DNA from: Ilumatobacteraceae bacterium
GTDB lineage: Bacteria > Actinomycetota > Acidimicrobiia > Acidimicrobiales > Ilumatobacteraceae
Length of the DNA: 32,284 bases
Direction of reading: 5' to 3'
Assembly: GCA_024643255.1 (NCBI GenBank)
Contig: JAHENF010000023.1
Location: 10,237 to 42,520, forward strand
Shown here: positions 16,770-23,712 of the stretch, piece after piece
Position numbering within the stretch: the stretch's first letter is position 1
Layout of the letters: every line of letters starts with the position of its first letter
Made by a program: the position numbers and the translations under genes
Notes under the pieces: generated by a model
The model's input: the letters and a program-made list of their open reading frames with translations, nothing else
Databases searched by the model: none
Told to the model about the DNA's origin: nothing

Positions 16770-16790
16770 CGGCATCTCTGCGAGATGCCG
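16770..16790 (-). other. Stem-loop upstream of nrdJ
   Basis: Nine-base perfect stem CGGCATCTC / GAGATGCCG with a three-base loop. It is about 145 bases upstream of nrdJ and 187 bases downstream of the molybdopterin oxidoreductase stop. It could terminate that upstream transcript or be part of a structured nrdJ leader; no T run follows it. Confidence 0.5.
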
Positions 16791-16939
16791 GTACCCGCCT
16801 TCTCATCCGTGCGTCGCGCCGTGGTCGGCACTGGGGCGAACTCTACGGAGTCGACCCTGTGTGGAGGAAGGGGACAACCATGTGAATTTCGGTGAATCCA
16901 CTGCGGACAGCGTGTGGACGCGAGGTGAACAACTCGACG

Positions 16940-16948
16940 TTGTCCACA
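16940..16948. promoter_or_regulatory. DnaA-box-like site
   Basis: TTGTCCACA is the high-GC actinobacterial form of the DnaA box. Weaker relatives (7 of 9 bases) are at 16913-16921 and 16869-16877. It overlaps a small inverted repeat ACAAC-TCGAC-GTTGT (16929-16943). One exact box can occur by chance. Confidence 0.35.
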
Positions 16949-16976
16949 TCGACACATCGCGCCCCCGGCGACCAAA

Positions 16977-19253
16977 TCAGACCGCTGCGGTCACCTCGAC
17001 CGGGATGCCGTTGAGGACGGACGTCCCTGACAGCGGATCGATCGCCTTGTCGTCGGACAACACGTTGGAGTTGACGCCCGCGTGCTCGGCCGCCACGCGC
17101 ATCTGCGTACCGGCAACGTCGTGTCCCCATCCGTGGGGCAAGCTGACCACACCGGGCCGGATCGACTCGGTCACCTCCACCGGCGCGTTCACCGAACCGA
17201 CCCGCGACGTGATGGTTGCGGCTCCTCCGTCGACGAGCCCGAGCGCAACGGCATCGTCGGGGTGTACCTGCAACGTGCACCGCGGCTTGCCTTTCACCAG
17301 CACCGCGACGTTGTGCATCCACGAGTTGTTGCTGCGCAGGTGGCGCCGCCCGACGAGCACCAGGCCACGGGTCGCCAGTTCGTCGGCTGCCGCGGCGAGT
17401 CGCGTGAGGTCGGCCACCAGCGGTCCGGGCGCCACCTCGATCTTCCCGCTCGGCGTGCGGAGCACCTCCGGGATGCGTGGCACCAGCGCCCCGAAGTCGC
17501 GGCCGTGCGGCCGGGCCAGCAGATCGTCGAGTGAGGTTCCATCGGGGTCGGCGCCGAAGCCGTCACCGAACGGTCCGGTCCGCAGCATGAAGTCGAGCAT
17601 CCGTTCGGGCCCCTTCCGTCCGGAGGCTGCCAGCTCGGCGAGCAATTCGTCGGCATCACGACCGGCGACCGGCGAGTGCTCGCCCTTCACTGCGCCGCGC
17701 ACGAGCGCGTCGATCGCGAAGTCGTCGGCGACCGAGGCATCGACATCGGCGCCGAGACCCTGGGCGATCGAGGTCAGCTTGGCGATGATCTCCCACTCGT
17801 CGGGCTGGCCCTCGTCGAGCGGCAGCACTGCCGGCGAGTAGTTGGCGACGTTGCGCACGGCGAACTGCAGCAGCAGCAGGTCGTAATGGCTGCGCTGGAG
17901 CTGGGATGGCGGCGGGAGGATCACGTCGGCATGACGAGTCGTCTCGTTCAGGTACAGGTCGATGCTGACCATGAAGTCGAGTTCGTCGAGTGCCTCGGCC
18001 AACCGATCGCTGTTCGGCGTCGACAACACCGGATTGCCGGCGACGGTGACCAGCGCTCGGATCTGCCCCTCCCCCGGCGCCACGATCTCCTCGGCGAGCA
18101 CGCTCACCGGGTACTCGCCCATCACCTCGGGGTGTCCGCTGACACGGCTCTGGCCCCGGCCGACGGAGAATCCGCGTCCCGAACCGGGCTTGCCGCGCGT
18201 GGTGGCTCCCCCGGCGACCGGCGTCGGGAACATCGATCCGCCGGGTCGGTCCAGGTTTCCGCTGAGGATGTTCACGACGTCGATCAGCCAGGACGCGGTC
18301 GACCCGAACTCGGTCGTCGTCGTCCCGATGCGCCCGTACACCGCCGCTGTCGGTGCGCCTGCGATCTCACGTGCGAGTCGGCGAATCGTGTCGGCTCCGA
18401 TGCCGGTCGCCGGGGCCGCGAATTCCGGGGTGAACGGCAACAGCGCCGCAGACAGGTCCTCGAGTCCGACGATGTGGTCGACGACATGGTCGCCGGGCGC
18501 CGCCAGTCCTTCCGCGAGCATCGTGTGGGCGATCGCGGCGAGGAGCAGGGCATCGCTGCCCGGCCGGATCGACACCCACTCGTCGGCCTCCTGCGCCGTC
18601 CGCGACAACCGCGGGTCGACCACGACCAACTTGCCACCCCTGGCCCGCATCGCCTCGATACGACCCGGGAAGTCGGGTGCGGTACACACGCTGCCATTCG
18701 AGGCGTACGGGTTCGCCCCGAGGATCATCAGGTAGTCGGTGCGATCGAGGTCGGGCACCGGGATCGCGACCGGAGACCCGAAGACGTGGCCCGACGCGAC
18801 ATGGCGCGGCATCTGATCGACCGTCGACGCGCTGAAGCGATGTTTCGTCCCGAGCCCTGTCAGCAGCACCCGCGAGAACGTCATCGCCGACAGGCTGTGC
18901 GCCGTCGGATTGCCGACGTAGGCCGCCAGTGCGCCTCGGCCGTGGTTCGCGATCACTCCGCCGAGCCGGTCGTCGATCAGCGCCCATGCCTCGTCCCATG
19001 TCACGGGGACGTGCCGGCCGTCGCGCTTGACCATCGGCGTCCGGAGACGGTCCGGATCTTCGTGGAGGTGCTTGAGGGTCGATCCCTTCGGACAGATGAA
19101 CCCCCTCGAGAACACGTCGAGGAGATCCCCGCGGATGCGCTGCACCTCCTCGCCGCCCTGCTCGTCGGAGCGCAGCGAGATCTCCAGACCACAGCTGGCT
19201 TCACACAGTGGGCAGGTGCGGAAAGCGGTCCGGGTCGTGGAGCGATCGGTCAT
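16977..19253 (-). CDS. Molybdopterin-dependent oxidoreductase (bis-MGD, formate dehydrogenase/nitrate reductase type)
   Basis: A 758-residue catalytic subunit of the DMSO reductase superfamily. The N-terminus has the [4Fe-4S] ligands C14-x2-C17-x3-C21 and C54 in FICPKG. Then come VTWDEAWALIDDRL, the FGSPVAIPVPDL segment, MILGANPYASNG, VVVDPRLSRTAQEADEWVSIRPGSD, and the C-terminal dinucleotide-binding barrel (RRHLRSNNSWMHN, LPHGWGHD, GVNSNVLSDD). No Tat signal is visible, so it is probably cytoplasmic. The substrate is unknown; there is no partner subunit gene beside it. ATG at 19253 places the cysteine cluster 14 residues in; an upstream in-frame start at 19316 would overlap the divergent gene's start. 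Confidence 0.88.
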   Translation of the reverse strand: MTDRSTTRTAFRTCPLCEASCGLEISLRSDEQGGEEVQRIRGDLLDVFSRGFICPKGSTLKHLHEDPDRLRTPMVKRDGRHVPVTWDEAWALIDDRLGGVIANHGRGALAAYVGNPTAHSLSAMTFSRVLLTGLGTKHRFSASTVDQMPRHVASGHVFGSPVAIPVPDLDRTDYLMILGANPYASNGSVCTAPDFPGRIEAMRARGGKLVVVDPRLSRTAQEADEWVSIRPGSDALLLAAIAHTMLAEGLAAPGDHVVDHIVGLEDLSAALLPFTPEFAAPATGIGADTIRRLAREIAGAPTAAVYGRIGTTTTEFGSTASWLIDVVNILSGNLDRPGGSMFPTPVAGGATTRGKPGSGRGFSVGRGQSRVSGHPEVMGEYPVSVLAEEIVAPGEGQIRALVTVAGNPVLSTPNSDRLAEALDELDFMVSIDLYLNETTRHADVILPPPSQLQRSHYDLLLLQFAVRNVANYSPAVLPLDEGQPDEWEIIAKLTSIAQGLGADVDASVADDFAIDALVRGAVKGEHSPVAGRDADELLAELAASGRKGPERMLDFMLRTGPFGDGFGADPDGTSLDDLLARPHGRDFGALVPRIPEVLRTPSGKIEVAPGPLVADLTRLAAAADELATRGLVLVGRRHLRSNNSWMHNVAVLVKGKPRCTLQVHPDDAVALGLVDGGAATITSRVGSVNAPVEVTESIRPGVVSLPHGWGHDVAGTQMRVAAEHAGVNSNVLSDDKAIDPLSGTSVLNGIPVEVTAAV

Positions 19254-19315
19254 CTGCCCATCGTCGCAGACCTCACGAGGTCGCTTCGCATGGGCGGATC
19301 CGACATGATGCAGCA

Positions 19316-20002
19316 ATGCGCCGACTGCTCCCCGAGCCCGCCGACGACATCACGGTCGACCAGGCCTACGCCTCGGCGCTCGGCCTCCGAACGGATCGGC
19401 CGTGGGTCGGGCTCTGCATGGTCGCCTCGATCGACGGTTCGACGGTCGTCTCGGGCAACTCGGCCGGCCTGTCGAGCCCCACCGACTCCGCCGTGCTCTC
19501 GCGGCTGCGCGCACTCGCCGACGTGATCGTCGTGGGCGCGGGCACGGTGCGCGACGAGGGATACGGCCCGCCCCGCAAACCCGGCCAACGCATCGGTGTC
19601 GTCACCCGTTCCGGCAGAGTCGACCTCTCGCAGCCGCTGTTCACCTCCGGCGCGGGATTCCTGATCACCACCGACGACAGCACGTTCGACACCAACGGCG
19701 TCGAGGCGATCCGCGCCGGCACCGGTGCCGTCGACTTCGCCATCGCACTCGCGCGGCTGCGCGGGCTCGTCCCCGCCTGTGAGGTCGTGCAGGCCGAGGG
19801 TGGCGCGGTCCTCAACGGGGCGCTGCTCGACGCCGATGTGATCGACGAGATCAACCTGACGACCTCGCCCGCTGCCGTGGGAGGCTCGGGCCCGCGGCTC
19901 GCATCCGGCGCCGGCGACCACCTCCACCGCTTCGAACTCGCTCAACTCGCCATCGACGAGCGATCGTTCCTCTATGCGCGCTGGTTACGACAGCGTGGCT
20001 GA
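19316..20002 (+). CDS. RibD C-terminal-like (dihydrofolate reductase fold) reductase
   Basis: A 228-residue NADPH-dependent reductase-like protein resembling the C-terminal half of RibD, which reduces the ribosyl side chain in riboflavin synthesis. Visible motifs are VGLCMVASIDGSTVVSGNS (about 31-49), ADVIVVGAGTVRDEGYGPP (about 68-86), a central ITTDDSTF region, VVQAEGGAVLNGALLDADVIDEINLT near 160, and the terminal LYARWLRQ. No deaminase domain and no other rib genes are present, so the true substrate is open; many actinobacterial members act on unknown pterin or flavin-like compounds. It is divergent from the molybdopterin gene (62 bases between starts), and its last 18 bases overlap the end of convergent nrdR. 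Confidence 0.82.
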   Translation: MRRLLPEPADDITVDQAYASALGLRTDRPWVGLCMVASIDGSTVVSGNSAGLSSPTDSAVLSRLRALADVIVVGAGTVRDEGYGPPRKPGQRIGVVTRSGRVDLSQPLFTSGAGFLITTDDSTFDTNGVEAIRAGTGAVDFAIALARLRGLVPACEVVQAEGGAVLNGALLDADVIDEINLTTSPAAVGGSGPRLASGAGDHLHRFELAQLAIDERSFLYARWLRQRG

Positions 20003-20446
20003 CTTCTCGAGCAAGGCCAGCTCGCGGTGGAAGTCGGCGGCCGCGTCGAAGTCCTTGTAGACGCTGGCGAAGCGCAGATACGCCACCTCGTCGACCGAAC
20101 GCAGCTGATCGAGCACAGCAACGCCGACATTCGCACTCGTCACGGTCGAGCCGAGCAGACGCATGCACTCCTCGACGCGTGTGGCGATCTCGTCGAGTTG
20201 CTCGTCGGACACGTTGCGTCCCTTCGTTGCCGCGGCGAGTCCCCCGATCAGCTTCTTGCGATCGAACGGCTCGGTGCCGCCGTGCGACTTCACCACCGTG
20301 AGCGGAGCATGATCGACGCGCTCGAACGTGGTGAAGCGATGGGCGCACGCCAGGCACTCACGGCGGCGGCGGATCGCGGAGCCCTCCTCGGCAATGCGCG
20401 AGTCGACGACCTTGGTGTCATCGGTACGGCACGAGGGGCAGAACAC
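19985..20446 (-). CDS. nrdR: Transcriptional repressor NrdR
   Basis: Zinc-ribbon and ATP-cone repressor of ribonucleotide reductase genes; it senses ATP/dATP and shuts nrd transcription when dATP is high. The 153-residue product has C3-x2-C6 and C31-x2-C34 forming the zinc ribbon (FCPSC, CLACAHRF), RRRREC, TTFERVD, then the ATP-cone with VVKSHGGTEPFDRKKLIGGL and the conserved VAYLRFASVYKDF end. The GTG start at 20446 gives the usual N-terminus in which the first cysteine is residue 3; upstream frame residues do not look conserved. It follows the LysM gene on the same strand with an 89-base gap, as in mycobacteria. The likely target in this window is nrdJ. Confidence 0.95.
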   Translation of the reverse strand: MFCPSCRTDDTKVVDSRIAEEGSAIRRRRECLACAHRFTTFERVDHAPLTVVKSHGGTEPFDRKKLIGGLAAATKGRNVSDEQLDEIATRVEECMRLLGSTVTSANVGVAVLDQLRSVDEVAYLRFASVYKDFDAAADFHRELALLEKSATLS

Positions 20447-20535
20447 GACTCGGAGGATACCCCCCGCATACCGTGGCGGACCGTCGCGGCGCTGCGTGTC
20501 GGGACGACTCGGTCGAGCCCCGAACGCCGCCCGAG

Positions 20536-20931
20536 TCAGGGAAGTCGCACGGCTTGGCCGACCTGCACCGTGGTGCCGCCGTTGAGATCGATCAGCGCGT
20601 CGACGTAGCGGTCGCGCGACGTGGTGCCCCGATACGACTCCGCGATGGACCACATCGTGTCGCCCGCAGCGGCAACGTGGAGGCGGGGCGCCGCGACGGC
20701 ACCCGGCGCGGCGATCTCGGAGGCCGCGGCAGGACGGCCTCCGAGATCGGCCAGTGCGCCGACGGCCTGACCGACCGCGACGGCGCTCGCAGCGATCACG
20801 GCAACGGCCACCAGGACGACCATCACCCGACGCGCGAGATAATTGGGGGCGGCCCCCACGGGCCGCGAGACGATCGGGATCTCTCGGCTGACCCGGTGGA
20901 AGTTCTGGGAGGGGTGGAAAGTCGCAGTCAT
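20536..20931 (-). CDS. LysM-domain single-pass membrane protein, likely SOS cell-division inhibitor
   Basis: A 131-residue protein with a 35-residue cytoplasmic head, one membrane helix (about 36-60, RRVMVVLVAVAVIAAS...), an Ala/Gly-rich linker and a C-terminal LysM domain (about 84-131: AAGDTMWSIAESY, DALIDLNGG, QVGQAVRLP) that would bind cell-wall glycan outside. Genes with this layout lie divergent from lexA in many Gram-positives: YneA in Bacillus, DivS in Corynebacterium, ChiZ (Rv2719c) in Mycobacterium; they delay division during DNA damage. Here too it faces lexA, has a LexA box in its promoter and is followed by nrdR. The function is inferred from layout and position, not from close sequence identity. 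Confidence 0.85.
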   Translation of the reverse strand: MTATFHPSQNFHRVSREIPIVSRPVGAAPNYLARRVMVVLVAVAVIAASAVAVGQAVGALADLGGRPAAASEIAAPGAVAAPRLHVAAAGDTMWSIAESYRGTTSRDRYVDALIDLNGGTTVQVGQAVRLP

Positions 20932-21019
20932 CGTGTGCTCCGCTCGGTGATTCGATGTTTCGGCGTTCGGGTGTTCGGTCCTCACTCCGGTGAAAACTCC
21001 GGGTGGAAACAGGTGTTCG

Positions 21020-21035
21020 TAGAACGACTGTTCGT
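21020..21035. promoter_or_regulatory. LexA (SOS) box 1, LysM-gene promoter
   Basis: TAGAACGACTGTTCGT keeps the GAAC-N4-GTTC core of the actinobacterial SOS box (TCGAACNNNNGTTCGA). It lies directly downstream of the predicted -10 element of the LysM gene, so bound LexA would cover the transcription start. Confidence 0.7.
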
Positions 21036-21065
21036 AGTGAAGCAGCAGATCAGCCTCGCCGTCAA
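21036..21065 (-). promoter_or_regulatory. Predicted promoter of the LysM gene
   Basis: On the minus strand a -35 TTGACG (21060-21065), an 18-base spacer and a -10 TTCACT (21036-21041). The predicted start would lie near 21029, inside the LexA box, giving a leader of about 98 bases. Confidence 0.45.
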
Positions 21066-21083
21066 CCCCGCGCGGCCATTTCT

Positions 21084-21099
21084 TCGAACAATTGTTTGT
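21084..21099. promoter_or_regulatory. LexA (SOS) box 2, upstream of lexA
   Basis: TCGAACAATTGTTTGT matches TCGAACNNNNGTTYGW at nearly every position. It is 47 to 62 bases upstream of lexA and abuts box 3. Confidence 0.75.
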
Positions 21100-21114
21100 C
21101 AAACAGATGTTTGA
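21099..21114. promoter_or_regulatory. LexA (SOS) box 3, overlapping the lexA -35
   Basis: TCAAACAGATGTTTGA is a perfect palindrome in its six-base arms, of the SOS-box form with A for G at the third base. It shares one base with box 2 and overlaps the lexA -35 hexamer, as expected for autorepression. Confidence 0.75.
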
Positions 21115-21139
21115 CCCGTTCGCCCCTGATCCGTACACT
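21111..21139 (+). promoter_or_regulatory. Predicted lexA promoter, probably leaderless
   Basis: -35 TTGACC (21111-21116), exact 17-base spacer, -10 TACACT (21134-21139). The start expected six or seven bases after the -10 coincides with the A of the lexA ATG at 21146, and there is no ribosome site before that ATG, so the message is probably leaderless. Confidence 0.65.
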
Positions 21140-21145
21140 GTTCGC

Positions 21146-21775
21146 ATGGCCCCCACGATCAGCACTCGTCAGCGAAGCATCCTCGAGTTCATCGAACAAC
21201 AGATCCGCGAGCGGGGCTATCCACCGTCGGTGCGCGAAATCGGAGATGCCGTCGGCCTGACGTCCCCGTCGACCGTGCACAGCCACCTCAACACGCTGCA
21301 GCGCCTCGGGTACCTCCGCCGCGACCCGACCAAGCCGCGGGCGATCGAGGTCCGCTACGACACCAACAGCGGGGCGATGATGGAGCGCCGGCCGGTCCGC
21401 CACGTGCCGCTGGTCGGCGACGTCGCGGCGGGGACCGACGTCCTCGCCGAGGAGAACGTCGAAGAACTGCTGCCGGTGCCGGTCGACTTCACGGGCGACG
21501 GCGAACTGTTCATGCTCCGCGTGCGCGGCGAGTCGATGATCGAACTCGGCATCCTCAATGGTGACTTCGTGGTCGCGACACAGATCACCGACCCGAACAA
21601 CGGCGACATCGTCGTCGCCGGCATCCCCGACGGCGAAGCGACGATCAAGACCTACAGCCGCTCAGGCGCCCAAGTGACGCTGACGCCCGCCAACTCGACC
21701 ATGGCGCCGATGGAGTTCACCGCCGACCAAGTCGAGATCTACGGCAAGGTCGTCACCGTCATGCGCCGTTACTGA
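21146..21775 (+). CDS. lexA: SOS repressor LexA
   Basis: Repressor of the DNA-damage response that cuts itself when stimulated by RecA filaments. The 209-residue product has the N-terminal winged helix (TRQRSILEFIEQQIRERGYPPS, helix-turn-helix around REIGDAVGLTSPSTVHSHL), the cleavage site Ala95-Gly96 in GDVAAGTD, the catalytic Ser130 in RGESMIE and Lys168 in ATIKTYS. ATG at 21146 is chosen over the upstream open frame because it begins the conserved domain and agrees with the promoter. It is divergent from the LysM gene with three LexA boxes between them. Its last 17 bases overlap the convergent membrane-protein gene. Confidence 0.97.
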   Translation: MAPTISTRQRSILEFIEQQIRERGYPPSVREIGDAVGLTSPSTVHSHLNTLQRLGYLRRDPTKPRAIEVRYDTNSGAMMERRPVRHVPLVGDVAAGTDVLAEENVEELLPVPVDFTGDGELFMLRVRGESMIELGILNGDFVVATQITDPNNGDIVVAGIPDGEATIKTYSRSGAQVTLTPANSTMAPMEFTADQVEIYGKVVTVMRRY

Positions 21776-22550
21776 CCGACGGCGGCCCCCATGCCGGGGG
21801 CGGAACGGTCGGCTCCGAACCCGGCGCCGGTCCGGCGGAGCCAGGGGCCGGCAGCAACGGTGGACCAGCGGGGTGCTCGGCGCCCGTGGTGGGCGGAGGC
21901 GCAGGAAACCCCGGCGGCCCGATCGGCCATGTCGGTGCGGCACCATCGGGTTCCCATGGCGACACGTCCGAGGTGGACTCCTGCGGATGCTGACTGCCGA
22001 GCACCAGCAGGATGCCGCCGGCCACGAGCGCGGCGATCGCCAACGCAGCGGCCGACCATCGCAGGAGCCCGACGCCGTCGTTCGGATCGCCGCCGACGGC
22101 AATCGCGAACTGGTCGCCATCGGCCACGACGGTCAACACATGGTCGCCGGTGGCCCCGATCTGGACGACGCCGATCGACGACCCCGCCGAGGCAGTGGTG
22201 TCGTAGGAGACCCCGTCCGACGCTGAGATGTCGATGACCGCACCGTCGGGATCGACGAGTTCCACCTGCGGATCAGTGATGGGCCCGCGTGCGTAGTCCG
22301 AGTCTGCGGCACAGTCGCCGTCGAGCGCATCGAGGGTGCCGGTCGTCTCGGCGTACAGGGTGAAGCGACCCGTTCGTTCGAAGTGGAGCGTCGTCGCGCA
22401 GCCAGACGGCGCGCGAGCGAACCCGGCGACGTTGTCGTCGAGTCGCTGACCGCCGGCATACCAGAGCGCCCCGGCGCCGATGAGCCCGCCGACGAGCACG
22501 ATCACGCCCACGACGAGCATCCAGCCGCGGCTCGAGGACGAGTCGCTCAT
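21759..22550 (-). CDS. Two-helix membrane protein with proline-rich tail
   Basis: A 263-residue protein I cannot assign to a family. A short polar N-terminus (MSDSSSSRG) is followed by a membrane helix (WMLVVGVIVLVGGLIGAGAL, about 10-29), an extracytoplasmic domain of about 140 residues rich in Asp, Thr and Gly with two or three cysteines, a second helix (SAAALAIAALVAGGILLVLG) and a long cytoplasmic Pro/Gly-rich tail. The outer domain repeats short beta-like segments and may sense or bind something at the surface. Mycobacterium also has a membrane protein gene (Rv2721c) beside lexA, but I cannot show homology. Its end overlaps the end of lexA by 17 bases. Confidence 0.8.
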   Translation of the reverse strand: MSDSSSSRGWMLVVGVIVLVGGLIGAGALWYAGGQRLDDNVAGFARAPSGCATTLHFERTGRFTLYAETTGTLDALDGDCAADSDYARGPITDPQVELVDPDGAVIDISASDGVSYDTTASAGSSIGVVQIGATGDHVLTVVADGDQFAIAVGGDPNDGVGLLRWSAAALAIAALVAGGILLVLGSQHPQESTSDVSPWEPDGAAPTWPIGPPGFPAPPPTTGAEHPAGPPLLPAPGSAGPAPGSEPTVPPPAWGPPSVSNGA

Positions 22551-22605
22551 CGTCGGGCGCCGAAGTGGAGTGAGTGGAGAGTTCGCATCGCTGATCGCCG
22601 ATCGG

Positions 22606-23712
22606 TCAGCTGGCCGCCAGGCGATCGGCGACGAGTTGGATCCGCTCGTCAGGTTGTACCACGGCGACCCGGACGAACCGCGTACCACCCTCGCCGTAGA
22701 ACTCGCCCGGACTCACGAGCGCACCACCGTCGCGGGCGAGCCGTTCGGCGTAGTCCCAGCCGTCACTCACCGGGATCCAGAGGTAGAAGGCGCCATCGGG
22801 AACACCGACCGGCTCACCCGACCATGCCGACAGCACGGACGCCAACAACTCCAGCCGACCCCGGTACCGATCGCGCTGTACGCGCACGTGCTCGTCGTCG
22901 TCGAGCGCGGCGACGCCGGCGGCCTGGGCGGGTCCCGGCACCATCATCCCGACGTGCTTGCGGATCTCCTGCAGATACGAGACCAGTTGCGCATCCCCCG
23001 CATAGAAGCCGACGCGGACACCGGCGAGGTTCGACCGCTTCGACAACGAATGCACCGCAACCACACCGTCGAGCCCCGACTCGAGGATCGTGCGACCGCG
23101 GCCGACCCACGTGAACTCGACGTAGCACTCGTCGGAGAACACCGGCACGGCGTGCGCGCGTCCCCACCGCGCTGCGGCATCGAGGTCGTCGAGCGCGCCC
23201 GTGGGATTGCTCGGGCTGTTCACCCACAGCAGGAGTGCCCGCTCCGCATCGGACGGTTCGATCGAGTCGAGGTCGAGTCGCCCGTCGGGCAGCGCCCGCA
23301 CGGGAACTGCCCGGCAGCCCGCCAGGATCGCGCCCATCTCGTAGGTGGGGTAGGCCACAGCCGGATACAGCACGGTGTCACGCGACGGATCACGCAGCTG
23401 CATCCATTGTGGGAGCGTGGCCACGAACTCCTTCGTGCCGATCGACGCGCCGATCTGGCCGACCGGTACGCCGACATCGAACCGGCGCTGCATCCAACGC
23501 TGTGCCGCCTCTCGGAAGTCGATCGATCCGATGCTCGCCGGATACGAACGTTCCGAGCCACTCGACGCCAACGCATCGATCACCGCCTGCGGCGGCGGAT
23601 CGAACGGCGTACCGATCGACAGGTCGACCGTGCCCCCCGCGTGCGCGTCGGCGAAGGGTCGCAGCCGGTCGAGGCGGTCGTACGGGTACGGAGGCGGAAC
23701 GAAGCCGCTCAC
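22606..23712 (-). CDS. dapC: Succinyldiaminopimelate aminotransferase (DapC type)
   Basis: Class I/II PLP-dependent aminotransferase, 368 residues. In the lysine/diaminopimelate pathway DapC transfers the amino group to N-succinyl-2-amino-6-ketopimelate. The visible PLP-fold motifs are YPASIGS near 57, AVAYPTYEMG near 118, NSPSNPTG (165-172) binding the cofactor phosphate side, FSDECYVEF near 192 and the Schiff-base lysine K225 in SLSKRSNLAG. The GTG start at 23712 overlaps the hflX stop by four bases (GTGA). DapC is preferred over other aminotransferases because the family members of this length in actinobacteria carry that annotation and dapF is two genes upstream in the same operon. Confidence 0.85.
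   Translation of the reverse strand: MSGFVPPPYPYDRLDRLRPFADAHAGGTVDLSIGTPFDPPPQAVIDALASSGSERSYPASIGSIDFREAAQRWMQRRFDVGVPVGQIGASIGTKEFVATLPQWMQLRDPSRDTVLYPAVAYPTYEMGAILAGCRAVPVRALPDGRLDLDSIEPSDAERALLLWVNSPSNPTGALDDLDAAARWGRAHAVPVFSDECYVEFTWVGRGRTILESGLDGVVAVHSLSKRSNLAGVRVGFYAGDAQLVSYLQEIRKHVGMMVPGPAQAAGVAALDDDEHVRVQRDRYRGRLELLASVLSAWSGEPVGVPDGAFYLWIPVSDGWDYAERLARDGGALVSPGEFYGEGGTRFVRVAVVQPDERIQLVADRLAAS

Larger units (their letters stand above)
16626..16976. other. Gene-free region between the molybdopterin oxidoreductase gene and nrdJ
   Basis: About 350 bases without a convincing gene on either strand. Read as the nrdJ leader and promoter region (minus strand) it holds two perfect hairpins, a small palindrome TTGGATTCCAA at 16647-16657 and a group of DnaA-box-like sites near 16869-16948. 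I looked for a cobalamin riboswitch B12-box and for an AT-rich NrdR box pair and saw neither. Confidence 0.7.

Noticed and set aside
16626..16860. Cobalamin riboswitch upstream of nrdJ
   Set aside because: No B12 box and no GCCACTG-type conserved segment is seen on the minus strand; the plus strand GGCACTG at 16828 is in the wrong orientation.
16843..17322. Open frame of 159 codons on the minus strand overlapping the molybdopterin gene end
   Set aside because: It has the Arg/Gly/Ala-rich composition of a shadow frame in high-GC DNA and overlaps a well-supported gene.
17676..19526. 616-codon plus-strand frame opposite the molybdopterin gene
   Set aside because: Antisense shadow of a gene with clear iron-sulfur and cofactor motifs; no protein-like pattern.
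21780..21810. CCCCC/GGGGG inverted repeat after lexA as terminator
   Set aside because: It lies inside the proline-rich coding end of the convergent membrane-protein gene and follows from Pro/Gly codons.
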